Positions 44,831 through 53,655 of a stretch of DNA of 64,000 nucleotides are shown one piece after another. Source of the DNA: Pelosinus propionicus DSM 13327. Lineage in GTDB: Bacteria > Bacillota > Negativicutes > DSM-13327. The stretch is taken from positions 110,627 through 174,626 of the forward strand of contig NZ_FOTS01000002.1 of the NCBI RefSeq assembly GCF_900114615.1. Direction: 5' to 3'. The position numbers and the translations under genes are program-made. How positions within the stretch are numbered: the first letter of the stretch is position 1; each line of letters starts with the position of its first letter. The notes below the pieces were generated by a model. That model made no database searches and was not told the DNA's origin. It was given only the letters and a program-made list of their open reading frames with translations.

Positions 44831-45781
44831 ATGCTGACAACCTACAGAACATTGCAAGACAAGCTCCAGGAAGTTCCATGGGACCCTTCTGAAAAGGGAG
44901 TTTGGATAAAGCTCATCGACCCAACAGCAGAAGAAATCCTACAACTGTCAGCTGCAGCTCAAATTCCCGAATACTTTTTTCGATTTGCAATCGACGAGGA
45001 TGACTGTCCTAGAATCATATTAGGACAAAATTGTATTCTTGCTATTATTCACGTACCTCTTTCCCTAGGAGAGGATCGTTATGAAACGTCCCCTCTTAGC
45101 ATTATTCTTACCCCCTATACAACGATCACTATCAGTGATACGTTAGTACAAGTGCTCCCAGATTATAATGAGCGCAGCCGTTTCTTATTTGATACTGCCA
45201 GGAGAACCCAATTTTTCTTTCAAATCTTGTATCATGCAGATACGGTATTTTTAAAGTACATACGCCAAATCCGCAGACGAACGGATGAAATTGAACTTCA
45301 TCTACGTAAATCAACAACAAATGAAGAAGTATTTCAACTCCTTGATCTAGAAAAAGGGCTCACCTATTTTACTGCTGCCTTGCGCGGTAATGTAATTGTG
45401 GCTGAAACAATACTTCGGATGCGCTCAGACCCACAGATGCGCCATTTACTTCAAATGCATGAAGAGGATGAAGATGTTTTAGAGAGTGTTATTATTGAAA
45501 ATAAACGGGCATTAGAACTTGTGCAGACCTATAGTGAAATTCTAAGCAGTATGATGGATGCCTTTTCTTCCGTTATTAATAACAATCTAAATCATATTAT
45601 GAAATTCCTGGCTTCCGCAACCATATTGATCTCCATTCCAACAATGATTTCAAGCTTCTGGAGTATGACTCTTCCTGTACCCGGAAATGATACTGCAATA
45701 GGTTTCTGGCTTGTTTTGCTTCTTGCTCTAACTACAAGCTGCTGTGCTGGTCTTTATCTTAGAAAAAAAGGAATACTTTAA
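44831..45781 (+). CDS. CorA-like divalent cation transporter family protein, without GMN motif
   Basis: 316 aa. A large N-terminal cytosolic domain with long helices (to about 255) is followed by two C-terminal transmembrane segments (about 258-280 and 292-310). Where CorA has the GMN selectivity motif, this protein has SFWSMTLPVPG. It lies 12 bp after the vertex gene, so the two share a transcript. It may carry Mg2+ or another cation; without GMN the selectivity is open. Confidence 0.8.
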   Translation: MLTTYRTLQDKLQEVPWDPSEKGVWIKLIDPTAEEILQLSAAAQIPEYFFRFAIDEDDCPRIILGQNCILAIIHVPLSLGEDRYETSPLSIILTPYTTITISDTLVQVLPDYNERSRFLFDTARRTQFFFQILYHADTVFLKYIRQIRRRTDEIELHLRKSTTNEEVFQLLDLEKGLTYFTAALRGNVIVAETILRMRSDPQMRHLLQMHEEDEDVLESVIIENKRALELVQTYSEILSSMMDAFSSVINNNLNHIMKFLASATILISIPTMISSFWSMTLPVPGNDTAIGFWLVLLLALTTSCCAGLYLRKKGIL

Positions 45782-45861
45782 TCATTTATCGATGGTATTT
45801 GCAGGAAAGATAGCTTATGATCTAGAAATCCTGTGGTAATTAAAAAGGAGGTTTTACAATC

Positions 45862-46431
45862 ATGACAAAAAAGATCTTATTGTTAACGGGTGACTGTGCA
45901 GAAGACTATGAAGTGAAAGTACCTCAGCAGGCATTAATGATGCTAGGCTATCAAGTAGATGTCGCCGCTCCAAACAAAAAAGCAGGCGATACCTTACAGT
46001 TAGTCGTACATGATTTTGTAAATCTAGATACCTATATCGAATTAACTGGTCATCGTATCCCCGTGGATATAGCAGCCGCCGATGTAAATCCTGATGATTA
46101 TATAGGTCTTGTCATTCCAGGCGGACGGGCCCCTGAATATATTAGAATGTATGATGAAAGTATTGCTATTGTGCAAGCATTTTTCACAGCAGATAAGCCA
46201 GTTGCCGCTGTTTGCCACGGTACACAGCTCCTCGCTGCGGCTGATGTGTTATCGAATCGCAGTGTTACCTCTTACCCCGCCTGCTCTGCAGAATGCCGTT
46301 TGGCAGGAGCCGCTTGGCAGGATCAGCCCGTTGTCACCTGCGGAAAATTAGTCACAGCTCAAGCTTGGCCGAATCATCCTGCTTGGCTCAAAGCTTTTGT
46401 TGACTTATTAGGTGCTCAGATTACAATTTAA
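45862..46431 (+). CDS. DJ-1/PfpI family protein
   Basis: 189 aa with the DJ-1/PfpI fold: VIPGGRAPEYIR and nucleophile-elbow cysteine in AAVCHGTQLLA (about residue 116). These proteins act as glyoxalases, deglycases or chaperones. No signal sequence. Aldehyde detoxification near a propanediol system is conceivable but not shown. GGAGG ribosome site 8 nt upstream. Confidence 0.88.
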   Translation: MTKKILLLTGDCAEDYEVKVPQQALMMLGYQVDVAAPNKKAGDTLQLVVHDFVNLDTYIELTGHRIPVDIAAADVNPDDYIGLVIPGGRAPEYIRMYDESIAIVQAFFTADKPVAAVCHGTQLLAAADVLSNRSVTSYPACSAECRLAGAAWQDQPVVTCGKLVTAQAWPNHPAWLKAFVDLLGAQITI

Positions 46432-46438
46432 TTCAGTT

Positions 46439-46467
46439 AAAGGTATCAGTGCTATGCTGATACCTTT
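46439..46467 (+). terminator. Terminator after the DJ-1 gene
   Basis: AAAGGTATCAG with CTGATACCTTTT around a GCTATG-containing loop, then a T run. A second hairpin, AAAATACGTCC with GGACGTATTTT at 46499-46527, follows and may act in both directions. Confidence 0.8.
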
Positions 46468-46749
46468 TATTTTTAAATATTTCATATTTTTATCTACTAA
46501 AATACGTCCACATAGAGGACGTATTTTCCATTCACAGTGTACTATAAGTGAAATTATTACCTTAATCGATCTTTTTAAAATTCTTTTTTGTAAAAACTGT
46601 TTTACAGCAATGAACTTAAGCTTCCTTCCAGAGGTTGAATCAATTGAAGTATTATTAGTTTAGCTTATAAGCCTGATTGCCTCCTTTCAAAAAGAATGAT
46701 AGAATAAATTGTCTTCTGTGAGAAGACAATTCGAAAGGAGAGATTATAT

Positions 46750-48204
46750 ATGACGACCCAAGATGATGCAAAAAAACTTCGATGGTATAATCTTGCACTC
46801 ATGGTATTTGTTATGGTGTGGGGTTTCGGCAATGTGGTTAATAACTATGCCAACCAAGGACTCACAGTAATCGTTTCATGGATACTCATTATTTCACTTT
46901 ATTTTGTTCCGTACGTACTCATGGTAGGAGAAATGGGTTCGACATTTCAAGAAGGTAAAGCAGGTGTTAGTACCTGGGTAGCTTCTACGATGGGACCATT
47001 GCTTGCCTATTTAGCCGGCTGGACCTATTGGGTAGTACATGTTCCCTATCTTGCTCAAAAGCCACAGCAAATTTTAATTGCCCTAGGCTGGAGTGTATAT
47101 CAAAACGGCACTTTTATTAAAACATTCACTCCTATGGTATTACAGCTTACAACATTGGTATTATTCCTCTTTTTTATGTGGATTGCCTCTCGAGGTATTA
47201 CATCCTTAAAACGCATAGGCATGGTTGCTGGTACTTCAATGTTAGTCATGTCATTTATGTATGTACTCTTAATGCTGGCAGCCCCTTCTCTTAGAGGAGT
47301 TTCCATAGCAACCACTGATTTAAGCTTACATACCTTTATCCCGAATTTCGACTTTACCTATTTTACCACTATCTCCATGCTGGTTTTTGCAGTTGGCGGA
47401 TGTGAAAAGATCTCGCCTTATGTAAGGAATACCTTCAATGCAAGCAAGGAGTTTCCTAGAGCCATGATTATAATGGCAGTTTTGGTTGCTCTCTCAGCGC
47501 TTTTAGGCTCGCTTGCTATGGGTATGATGTTTGATTCTAATAATATTCCAAAAGATTTAAAAATGAATGGTCCATATTATGCTTTCAAACTATTAGGAGA
47601 ATATTATGGCGTTGGCAACTTATTCCTTGTCTTATATGCAATCACAAACTTTCTTACCCATACCTCTGCATTGATATTTTCCATTGATGCACCTCTTAAA
47701 GTATTGTTGGCCGAAACCGATTCCAAATACATTCCTAATGCATTAAGCAAAACTAATGAATACGGGGCACCAATTAATGGCTATAAAATGACTGCAGTAT
47801 TAGTCGGCATCATTATTATCATTCCTGCGTTGGGCATTGGCAATATGAATGATTTATATAATTGGTTACTCGATTTAAACTCAATCGTAATGCCGCTTCG
47901 CTATCTATGGGTATTCGCTGCATATATAGCAGTTCGTCGCCTTATCGGTCAATTTTCTTCCGATTATAAATTTGTAGAGAATTCATTCGCAGCAAAAACG
48001 ATTGGTTTGTGGTGTTTCCTCTTTACCGCTTTCGCATGCATCATGGGCATGTTCCCGAAAGGCGTACAGCTTTATACTTCACAATGGTATTTTCAATTGA
48101 CACTTAATTTATTAACCCCTTTTGTCCTTTTAGGTTTAGGGCTCATACTGCCTTCAATCGCTAAATGGAGCAATCGGAAAGATAGTAATACAATTTCAAA
48201 CTAA
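46750..48204 (+). CDS. APC-superfamily amino acid permease (YjeM-like)
   Basis: 484 aa with about 12 to 13 hydrophobic segments. It begins KKLRWYNLALMVFVMVWGFGNVVNNYANQ, a form of the APC family first helix with the unwound GFGN stretch. Similar to the glutamate/GABA antiporter-like transporters such as YjeM. It probably exchanges or takes up an amino acid. Substrate unknown. It stands alone between terminators at 46499-46527 and 48210-48250. Confidence 0.85.
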   Translation: MTTQDDAKKLRWYNLALMVFVMVWGFGNVVNNYANQGLTVIVSWILIISLYFVPYVLMVGEMGSTFQEGKAGVSTWVASTMGPLLAYLAGWTYWVVHVPYLAQKPQQILIALGWSVYQNGTFIKTFTPMVLQLTTLVLFLFFMWIASRGITSLKRIGMVAGTSMLVMSFMYVLLMLAAPSLRGVSIATTDLSLHTFIPNFDFTYFTTISMLVFAVGGCEKISPYVRNTFNASKEFPRAMIIMAVLVALSALLGSLAMGMMFDSNNIPKDLKMNGPYYAFKLLGEYYGVGNLFLVLYAITNFLTHTSALIFSIDAPLKVLLAETDSKYIPNALSKTNEYGAPINGYKMTAVLVGIIIIIPALGIGNMNDLYNWLLDLNSIVMPLRYLWVFAAYIAVRRLIGQFSSDYKFVENSFAAKTIGLWCFLFTAFACIMGMFPKGVQLYTSQWYFQLTLNLLTPFVLLGLGLILPSIAKWSNRKDSNTISN

Positions 48205-48209
48205 AAATG

Positions 48210-48250
48210 AAGAAGCTGTTATGATTTTTTCATAACAGCTTCTTTATTTT
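48210..48250 (+). terminator. Terminator after the APC permease gene
   Basis: AAGAAGCTGTTATG pairs with CATAACAGCTTCTT, followed by TTATTTTT. Confidence 0.9.
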
Positions 48251-48354
48251 TAAAATATCTGAACTAATGCTATAATGGTTTTAAAAATAGATGTATGCTC
48301 TTTAAAATTACTTTTTAAAAAGTAATTCATTAAAAATAGTATGGGGTGAATAAA

Positions 48355-49098
48355 ATGAATCCTTCGAAAGCAAAAATTACGTACTTGTTCCATAGTGGCT
48401 ATGCTGTAGAAACGGCAAATCATTTTATTATTTTCGATTATTATCAGCCTTTTGCTGCTAATAATCGCAGTCTCGCTGATGGAGTGGTTACCGGTGAATT
48501 TCTAAAGAACAAAAAAAATGTAATGGTGTTTTCTTCTCATGCCCATGCCGATCACTTTGACCCAACGATACTAAAATGGGAAAAAGATAACCCTAATATT
48601 CATTACATACTCAGCAGTGATATACAGGCTAAAAGTAAAAGTCAGCATCTTCATAGCGTTTCTGCATATGAACAACTGACAGTCGATAATATCGCTATTG
48701 AAACCTTTGGCTCCACAGATCAAGGTATTTCCTTTCTCATTCAGGCAGATGGTATATCTATTTTCCATGCAGGAGACTTGAACTGGTGGCATTGGTCAGG
48801 AGAAACAAAAGAAGAACGAGATTATGCTGAGAAAATCTTCAAGGCAGAAATGATGCGAATAGAAGGAAAGAAAGTAGATGTTGCTTTCTTCCCAGTAGAT
48901 CGCCGTCTAGAAGAAGCATATTGCCTGGGAGCAGAATATTTTGCCGGAAAGGTCAAGCCTAAACTATTGCTGCCTATGCATTTTGGCAACGACTATGATG
49001 CCAGTAAAGATTTTACCCAAAGAGCTAAACAATTAGGAATCACTACGACCCAAATTAGTCACAAAGGGCAAGAAATCATTTTTTCATCGGATAAATAG
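48355..49098 (+). CDS. MBL-fold metallo-hydrolase
   Basis: 247 aa from the ATG at 48355, which a GGGGTGA site precedes by 5 nt; a GTG nine bases upstream overlaps that site. The metal motif is VFSSHAHADHFD, with further histidines in FHAGDLNWWHW and LLPMHFGND. Resembles the UlaG-like branch. It could hydrolyse a lactone or phosphoester; no substrate can be inferred. Confidence 0.85.
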   Translation: MNPSKAKITYLFHSGYAVETANHFIIFDYYQPFAANNRSLADGVVTGEFLKNKKNVMVFSSHAHADHFDPTILKWEKDNPNIHYILSSDIQAKSKSQHLHSVSAYEQLTVDNIAIETFGSTDQGISFLIQADGISIFHAGDLNWWHWSGETKEERDYAEKIFKAEMMRIEGKKVDVAFFPVDRRLEEAYCLGAEYFAGKVKPKLLLPMHFGNDYDASKDFTQRAKQLGITTTQISHKGQEIIFSSDK

Positions 49099-49184
49099 TT
49101 CTCTTATTACGTGGAACACTACTCATAATGAAGACTAATTTTTTCAGATAAACACGTAATTATCAAGGAGGTATAGTATTTATT

Positions 49185-49373
49185 ATGAAAAAAAACAAGC
49201 CTGCCTATGCTCCTAACAAAAGAGGCTTTTTCGAACAAAAGCCTCGATTTATGAAATCCTACTCTCAAAAGGATTATACCTTATTACCCGATCCAGTAAG
49301 AGATCCTATCGTATCAAACAATATATCTAATGTAGAGTTTGATTATACCTATGACCGCGGAGAACAAATATAA
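49185..49373 (+). CDS. Small protein of unknown function (62 aa)
   Basis: A strong AAGGAGG site and a following terminator support a real gene. The protein is basic at the N-terminus (MKKNKPAYAPNKRGFFEQKP) and aromatic-rich (FMKSYSQKDYTLL, EFDYTYDRGEQI). No membrane segment and no cysteine. I do not recognise the family. It follows the MBL hydrolase by 86 bp. Possibly a spore-associated or DNA-binding small protein, but nothing shows this. Confidence 0.6.
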   Translation: MKKNKPAYAPNKRGFFEQKPRFMKSYSQKDYTLLPDPVRDPIVSNNISNVEFDYTYDRGEQI

Positions 49374-49390
49374 AGAATGCTAGAATGACG

Positions 49391-49427
49391 AAACTAGGTG
49401 CGAAGAATGATTCTTCGCACCTAGTTT
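49391..49427. terminator. Terminator after the 62-aa gene
   Basis: A perfect 17-bp stem, AAACTAGGTGCGAAGAA with TTCTTCGCACCTAGTTT, has a 3-nt loop. It can serve the plus-strand gene and the convergent operon ending at 49552. Confidence 0.85.
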
Positions 49428-49445
49428 ATTAAAGTAACACTAATC

Positions 49446-49550
49446 TGTCGTTGCGGCCCTGCTTAGAGATTGCTTCACTCTGTTCGCAATGACAAAACGA
49501 CACAAAGGACACAGAGGTCCACAGAGAAATTCGGATTCTCCTCTTTGTGG
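49446..49550. repeat. Degenerate dispersed-repeat remnants
   Basis: GTCGTTGCGGCC..AGATTGCTTCACTCTGTTCGCAATGAC (49447-49494) resembles the TCATTGCGAGGA..AAGCAATC repeats of many bacteria, and ACACAAAGGACACAGAGG at about 49500-49518 resembles another dispersed repeat. Both are recognised from memory only. Confidence 0.4.
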
Positions 49551-49551
49551 T

Positions 49552-50622
49552 TCAAGGCATCCAGCCTCTCCAATTGATACGATCATAATTTACTACCATA
49601 TCGCTTTTTCCATGATCTAAGAATGCAATCATCTCATTGACTAATAACTTGGGAGCCTTAGGTATGGCATCGACGGTATCTCCGGCTATATGAGAGGTTA
49701 ACGTTACGTTTTCCAGCTTTAAAAGAGGATGATCCTTAGGGATGGGTTCCTGCCAGAAGACGTCTAATGCTGCACCAGCAATTTTCTTTTCTTGCAGGAT
49801 CTTGATAATCGCATCTTCATCTATAATTCCAGCTCGTGCTGTATTAATCAGATAAGCACTTGGCTTCATGAGAGAAAGTAATTCTAAGTTCACCATGTTT
49901 TGGGTTTCCTTCGTTAAGCGTGTATGCAATGATACAATGTCCGCTTTCTGAAATAGCTCTTTAATCGAAACGAAGTCAATCTGAATGCCTTCTTGCTCCA
50001 AACTTTCTTTCGTAAGATAAGGATCGTAGGCAATCACTTGAACCCCTAGATTACCCATCTTTTTCGCCACTAACTTTCCAATAGCACCTAATCCTAATAA
50101 ACCGATCTTCTTTTCTGAAAGAACAGTAGTAAATTCACTATTTGGAAAGGTCTTAAGCCATAGTCCTTTTTTTATGGCTTCATGACTCCGTGTTATGTTT
50201 CTGGATTCATTTAAGATTAGGCTAAGGGTAAACTCTGCTACGGGTTCTGCATTGCGAATAACGTGAATCACAGGTATATTTTTCTTTGTTGCTGCTTCTA
50301 TATCAATATGCTCTATCCCGCCCCGACATGTACCAATCAGTTTCAAATTTCTTGCATGATCCAATATCTCTTCTGACAAGGGAGCAAAGTGACCAAGAAA
50401 GACTTCTGCTCTTTCTAATTCTTTTATAATGGGATTGGGTAATACTCTCGCTTCAGGTCCATTTTTTTCTAAATCAAAAATGATTTTCTGAAATTCTTCT
50501 TTTGTCGTTACTTCCCAATCAAATTTTACAATTTCTTTATCAATGCCTGGAAGTAATCGTTTCGCTTGATCCTCCATATAGTCAGCACTAACTAAGGTAT
50601 CTCCTACTACTAGGATTTTCAT
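49552..50622 (-). CDS. D-isomer-specific 2-hydroxyacid dehydrogenase
   Basis: 356 aa. The NAD-binding motif is GLLGLGAIGKLVAKKMG; the catalytic arginine region is LINTARAGIIDEDAI and the histidine is in TLTSHIAGDTVD. Related to phosphoglycerate dehydrogenase and 2-hydroxyacid dehydrogenases. It overlaps araD by 4 bp (ATGA) at the end of the PTS operon, so it may oxidise a sugar-acid intermediate or reduce a 2-oxoacid. Substrate unknown. Confidence 0.88.
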   Translation of the reverse strand: MKILVVGDTLVSADYMEDQAKRLLPGIDKEIVKFDWEVTTKEEFQKIIFDLEKNGPEARVLPNPIIKELERAEVFLGHFAPLSEEILDHARNLKLIGTCRGGIEHIDIEAATKKNIPVIHVIRNAEPVAEFTLSLILNESRNITRSHEAIKKGLWLKTFPNSEFTTVLSEKKIGLLGLGAIGKLVAKKMGNLGVQVIAYDPYLTKESLEQEGIQIDFVSIKELFQKADIVSLHTRLTKETQNMVNLELLSLMKPSAYLINTARAGIIDEDAIIKILQEKKIAGAALDVFWQEPIPKDHPLLKLENVTLTSHIAGDTVDAIPKAPKLLVNEMIAFLDHGKSDMVVNYDRINWRGWMP

Positions 50623-51314
50623 AATGTTCCTTGCCCATAATAGGCGTTTTTTCCATGTTTTCTTAAAAAGTGCTTATCAAGCAGCACTTGATCAATTGCC
50701 TCAATTTCTTTATTTAAGATGCAAGTATGAAGAGCCATTTTAGCAAGCTCCTCTAATACTACACCATGATAAACCGCTTCATGAGCATCTTTCCCCCAGG
50801 AAAACGGGCCATGGTTCGCTACTAAAATTCCCGGAACATGAAGAGGAACTCTTCCCTTCATCGTCTCCACAATGACGTTTCCGGTTTCATCTTCATACCT
50901 TCCTTCGACTTCTGCTGATTTTAATTTACGAGTACATGGAACCTCACCATAAAAATAATCTGCATGAGTCGTGCCAAATGTAGGAATGCTTTTATTGGCT
51001 TGAGACCAAATCGTGGCGTAAGTAGAATGAGTATGTACAATTCCTCCGATACCAGTAAATTCTCGGTATAGTACTAAATGAGTAGGAGTATCGGATGAAG
51101 GGCGAAACTGACCTTCTACTTGATTCCCTGCTAAATCCAATACAACCATATCCTTGGGTTCTAATTTTTCATACTCAACACCGCTGGGTTTAATGACAAC
51201 CAATCCACTTTCCTTGTCAAAACCGCTTGCATTACCCCAAGTATATAAGACGAGCCCTCTTTTTTGCAGCTCTAAATTAGCTTCCCATACTTGTTCCTTA
51301 AGTTCCTCCAGCAA
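50619..51314 (-). CDS. araD: L-ribulose-5-phosphate 4-epimerase family protein
   Basis: 231 aa, class II aldolase fold. Zinc ligands are in GGIVHTHSTYATIW and the later DAHEAVYHGVVLEELA; the N-terminal NLELQKRGLVLYTWGNASGFD and VIKPSGVEYE match the family. It converts L-ribulose-5-P to D-xylulose-5-P in known members, which feeds the pentose phosphate pathway. Close relatives act on other phosphosugars, for example in ascorbate use. It is coupled to the dehydrogenase downstream. Confidence 0.9.
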   Translation of the reverse strand: MLEELKEQVWEANLELQKRGLVLYTWGNASGFDKESGLVVIKPSGVEYEKLEPKDMVVLDLAGNQVEGQFRPSSDTPTHLVLYREFTGIGGIVHTHSTYATIWSQANKSIPTFGTTHADYFYGEVPCTRKLKSAEVEGRYEDETGNVIVETMKGRVPLHVPGILVANHGPFSWGKDAHEAVYHGVVLEELAKMALHTCILNKEIEAIDQVLLDKHFLRKHGKNAYYGQGTL

Positions 51315-51379
51315 CTAAAAACCTCTCCTTTCTTTTAGCATAAAGAATTTCTCCCTCAAGAAGATTTACCTGCAAAAGA

Positions 51380-52735
51380 TTATAAATAGTACTTAGCAGT
51401 TATCATTTCTGCCACTTCTTCTAACAGTCCCAAATCGTCCAGCATTTGCATTACGCCGAATCGCTGACGAATTTCCTTAGCGGTAATCAAACTCAAACGG
51501 AAGGATTCTCGGTCCAGTTTTAGATCCAACGGCCCCAGATGTGATCCAGCTTCTTCCATCATTTTACGGTAAGAAGATGGGGAAGGCATTTTTAAGAAAA
51601 CATGTTCTTTCATCTCTTCCCATTTGTCTACAATATGTTTGGCAGCTTCTTCGCGATCCGTTTCACTAAAGTTCACATAAGGTTCCTTCTGCTTGATAAT
51701 TTGAGGTGCAACATCACCAAATAATTGTTTTATATGCCTCTCCCATTTCTCTCGTGTAAACGATCTGAATTTGCCGTCCGCATATACTTTATGTATATCC
51801 AGCTGTAGTAAAAATTGGTATACATGCAGGATAATTTCCGTTCCAATCCCAACTTGATTGCCATGTAAGTGGGTTTCCTGCCTTCGAATGAGCCCCAACA
51901 TCTCCCAGGTATGAGATAAGAGATGTTCTTCACCTGAAGCGGGTCGGGAGCTTCCTGTCATACCGATGCACATACCAGATAAAATTAGACCTTCAATGAT
52001 GCTGCGAATGGATTCTACTGACCTTGCCATAATACCAGGAGCACTAGAAACACACTGTTCAACAGCCTTTTCTACTAGCTGAGCTGTAATCTCACAATAA
52101 TATTCATCATGAAGAATATTGGCTAATTTCCAATCTGCCAGAGCGCTGTATTTCCCTACAATATCACCCAGCCCTGCATGAATCATATGAAATGGTGCCT
52201 CTTTCATAATGCTAAGTTCTGCAATAATCGAATATGGATACACTGCATTATAGGTCACCTTAACGCCTTTGGTAATCATCGGTGACACCATAGAAGCATA
52301 TCCATCCATAGAAGGCGCAGTACACACTACAAGATAGGGGACTTTTGTTTCAAAACTGACATAGCGGGTAATATCATTCAATGTTCCCGAACCCACAACG
52401 ATAATTCCTGTAATATCTGGATTCATGGCTGATCGCAGCTGCTCAACGGACACTTCATCCGGATGGAGATGAGGATTGGAATAAATCAGTTTTTCTATTT
52501 TAAAGTTCTTGCTAAGAATGTCTTCAACCTCTCTTCCTCCTGCCTCAAAAGTATTGCAATCTGCAACCAGCAGCAATGTACCCTTTGGAAAAGACTGCAA
52601 AGAATCTGTAATATCTGTAAGGATGTGATTACCAAGGCGAACATCGTTAATATCAATACTATGTTTTTTTCCGCAGGAGCACACAAATTTCAAACCTGCC
52701 AACTCTTGCAGATTTTTCTGCAATAATTCATTCAT
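51380..52735 (-). CDS. araM: sn-Glycerol-1-phosphate dehydrogenase family (AraM/EgsA)
   Basis: 451 aa from the ATG at 52735; four codons more are possible. Iron-alcohol-dehydrogenase fold with the NAD-binding IIVVGSGTLNDITRYVS and metal histidines in SGEEHLLSHTWEM and ETHLHGNQVGIG. The sequence matches AraM of Bacillus, an NAD-dependent glycerol-1-phosphate dehydrogenase, but is longer. In this operon it may instead oxidise an imported sugar-alcohol phosphate to a ketose phosphate, because AraD follows. Confidence 0.87.
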   Translation of the reverse strand: MNELLQKNLQELAGLKFVCSCGKKHSIDINDVRLGNHILTDITDSLQSFPKGTLLLVADCNTFEAGGREVEDILSKNFKIEKLIYSNPHLHPDEVSVEQLRSAMNPDITGIIVVGSGTLNDITRYVSFETKVPYLVVCTAPSMDGYASMVSPMITKGVKVTYNAVYPYSIIAELSIMKEAPFHMIHAGLGDIVGKYSALADWKLANILHDEYYCEITAQLVEKAVEQCVSSAPGIMARSVESIRSIIEGLILSGMCIGMTGSSRPASGEEHLLSHTWEMLGLIRRQETHLHGNQVGIGTEIILHVYQFLLQLDIHKVYADGKFRSFTREKWERHIKQLFGDVAPQIIKQKEPYVNFSETDREEAAKHIVDKWEEMKEHVFLKMPSPSSYRKMMEEAGSHLGPLDLKLDRESFRLSLITAKEIRQRFGVMQMLDDLGLLEEVAEMITAKYYL

Positions 52736-52769
52736 ATCACTAACCACCCCATATTCTTATTTATATAAT

Positions 52770-52817
52770 TTGTATAAAAGGCTGCTGCAAGGAGCTCGCT
52801 GGCGCTTCTTGCAGCAC
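52770..52817 (-). terminator. Intrinsic terminator between the HAD and araM-like genes
   Basis: On the minus strand TGCTGCAAG (52816-52808) pairs with CTTGCAGCA (52791-52783), then GCC and a U-rich stretch TTTTATA. It may partly separate the PTS-HAD genes from araM-araD. Confidence 0.75.
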
Positions 52818-52827
52818 TTCTTTACAT

Positions 52828-53628
52828 TTAGCATACTTTTTGCAAAGCGTTCTTTACTTCTTTGAGTGAGTCAAAAATCAGGGTTGGCTGTATCTTTGAT
52901 CCTTGTAAATCTTCTAACTTCGTTTCTCCGGACAAGACTAAAATTGTAATCGCATCATTGCCTTGACCGATAGCAATATCGGTATACAATCGATCGCCAA
53001 CAAAAGCAATCTCCTCTGCCTTAAGTCCAGTTTTATTTAAAATATACTGCAAAGTGTGAATGGACGGTTTGCCAAAATACTCTGGTTTTACTCCCGTAGA
53101 TGCCGTAATCATCGCACAAATTGACCCGCAGTCCGGAATAAAACCATTTTCAATCGGGCAATTAAAATCCGGATGTACCCCTAGAAAAATCGCACCATTT
53201 CTAATAAATCTGCAAGCTTTCGAGACATTCTCATAGGCTAAGGATGTATCAAAACCAACCACAACAACATCAGGATCCTCTTCTACTACATTAATATCAG
53301 CGTAAATAAAATCACTCTTTAAATATTCATTACCCAGGACAAAGATTTTTTTATCCTGCATTGTATTTTGTATATGATTGATGATAACTTGATTGGAAAT
53401 CAACATCATGTCATCTTTTGCATCATATCCCATATTTCTTATCTTCTTCACATAAAATTTTGCATTTTTAGATGAGTTATTGGTAAAAAACTTGAACTGT
53501 ATGTTTTTTTCTCCTAAGATTTCTAAAAAATCCATTGAACCATCCAACACTTTTTTTCCTAAGTAAACCGTTCCATCTAAATCAAGAATAAAGCACTTTA
53601 TCTGTTTTAATACCTGTAAGTTATCCAC
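52828..53628 (-). CDS. HAD-IIA family phosphatase (AraL/NagD-like)
   Basis: 266 aa. HAD motif I is CFILDLDGTVYLGKKV with two aspartates, motif II FKFFTNNSSKN, and the late EIAFVGDRLYTDIAIG is motif IV. The type IIA cap is as in NagD and Bacillus AraL. AraL dephosphorylates excess sugar phosphates; a similar overflow role is plausible beside a PTS and AraM/AraD. It sits 27 bp downstream of the PTS IIC gene. Confidence 0.88.
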   Translation of the reverse strand: MDNLQVLKQIKCFILDLDGTVYLGKKVLDGSMDFLEILGEKNIQFKFFTNNSSKNAKFYVKKIRNMGYDAKDDMMLISNQVIINHIQNTMQDKKIFVLGNEYLKSDFIYADINVVEEDPDVVVVGFDTSLAYENVSKACRFIRNGAIFLGVHPDFNCPIENGFIPDCGSICAMITASTGVKPEYFGKPSIHTLQYILNKTGLKAEEIAFVGDRLYTDIAIGQGNDAITILVLSGETKLEDLQGSKIQPTLIFDSLKEVKNALQKVC

Positions 53629-53655
53629 CCTGCATCTCCTCTCTGCCTTTATGTA

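Noticed and set aside
49446..49550. tRNA or small RNA gene
   Set aside because: No cloverleaf or conserved TPsiC arm could be drawn; the segment looks like degenerate dispersed repeats.
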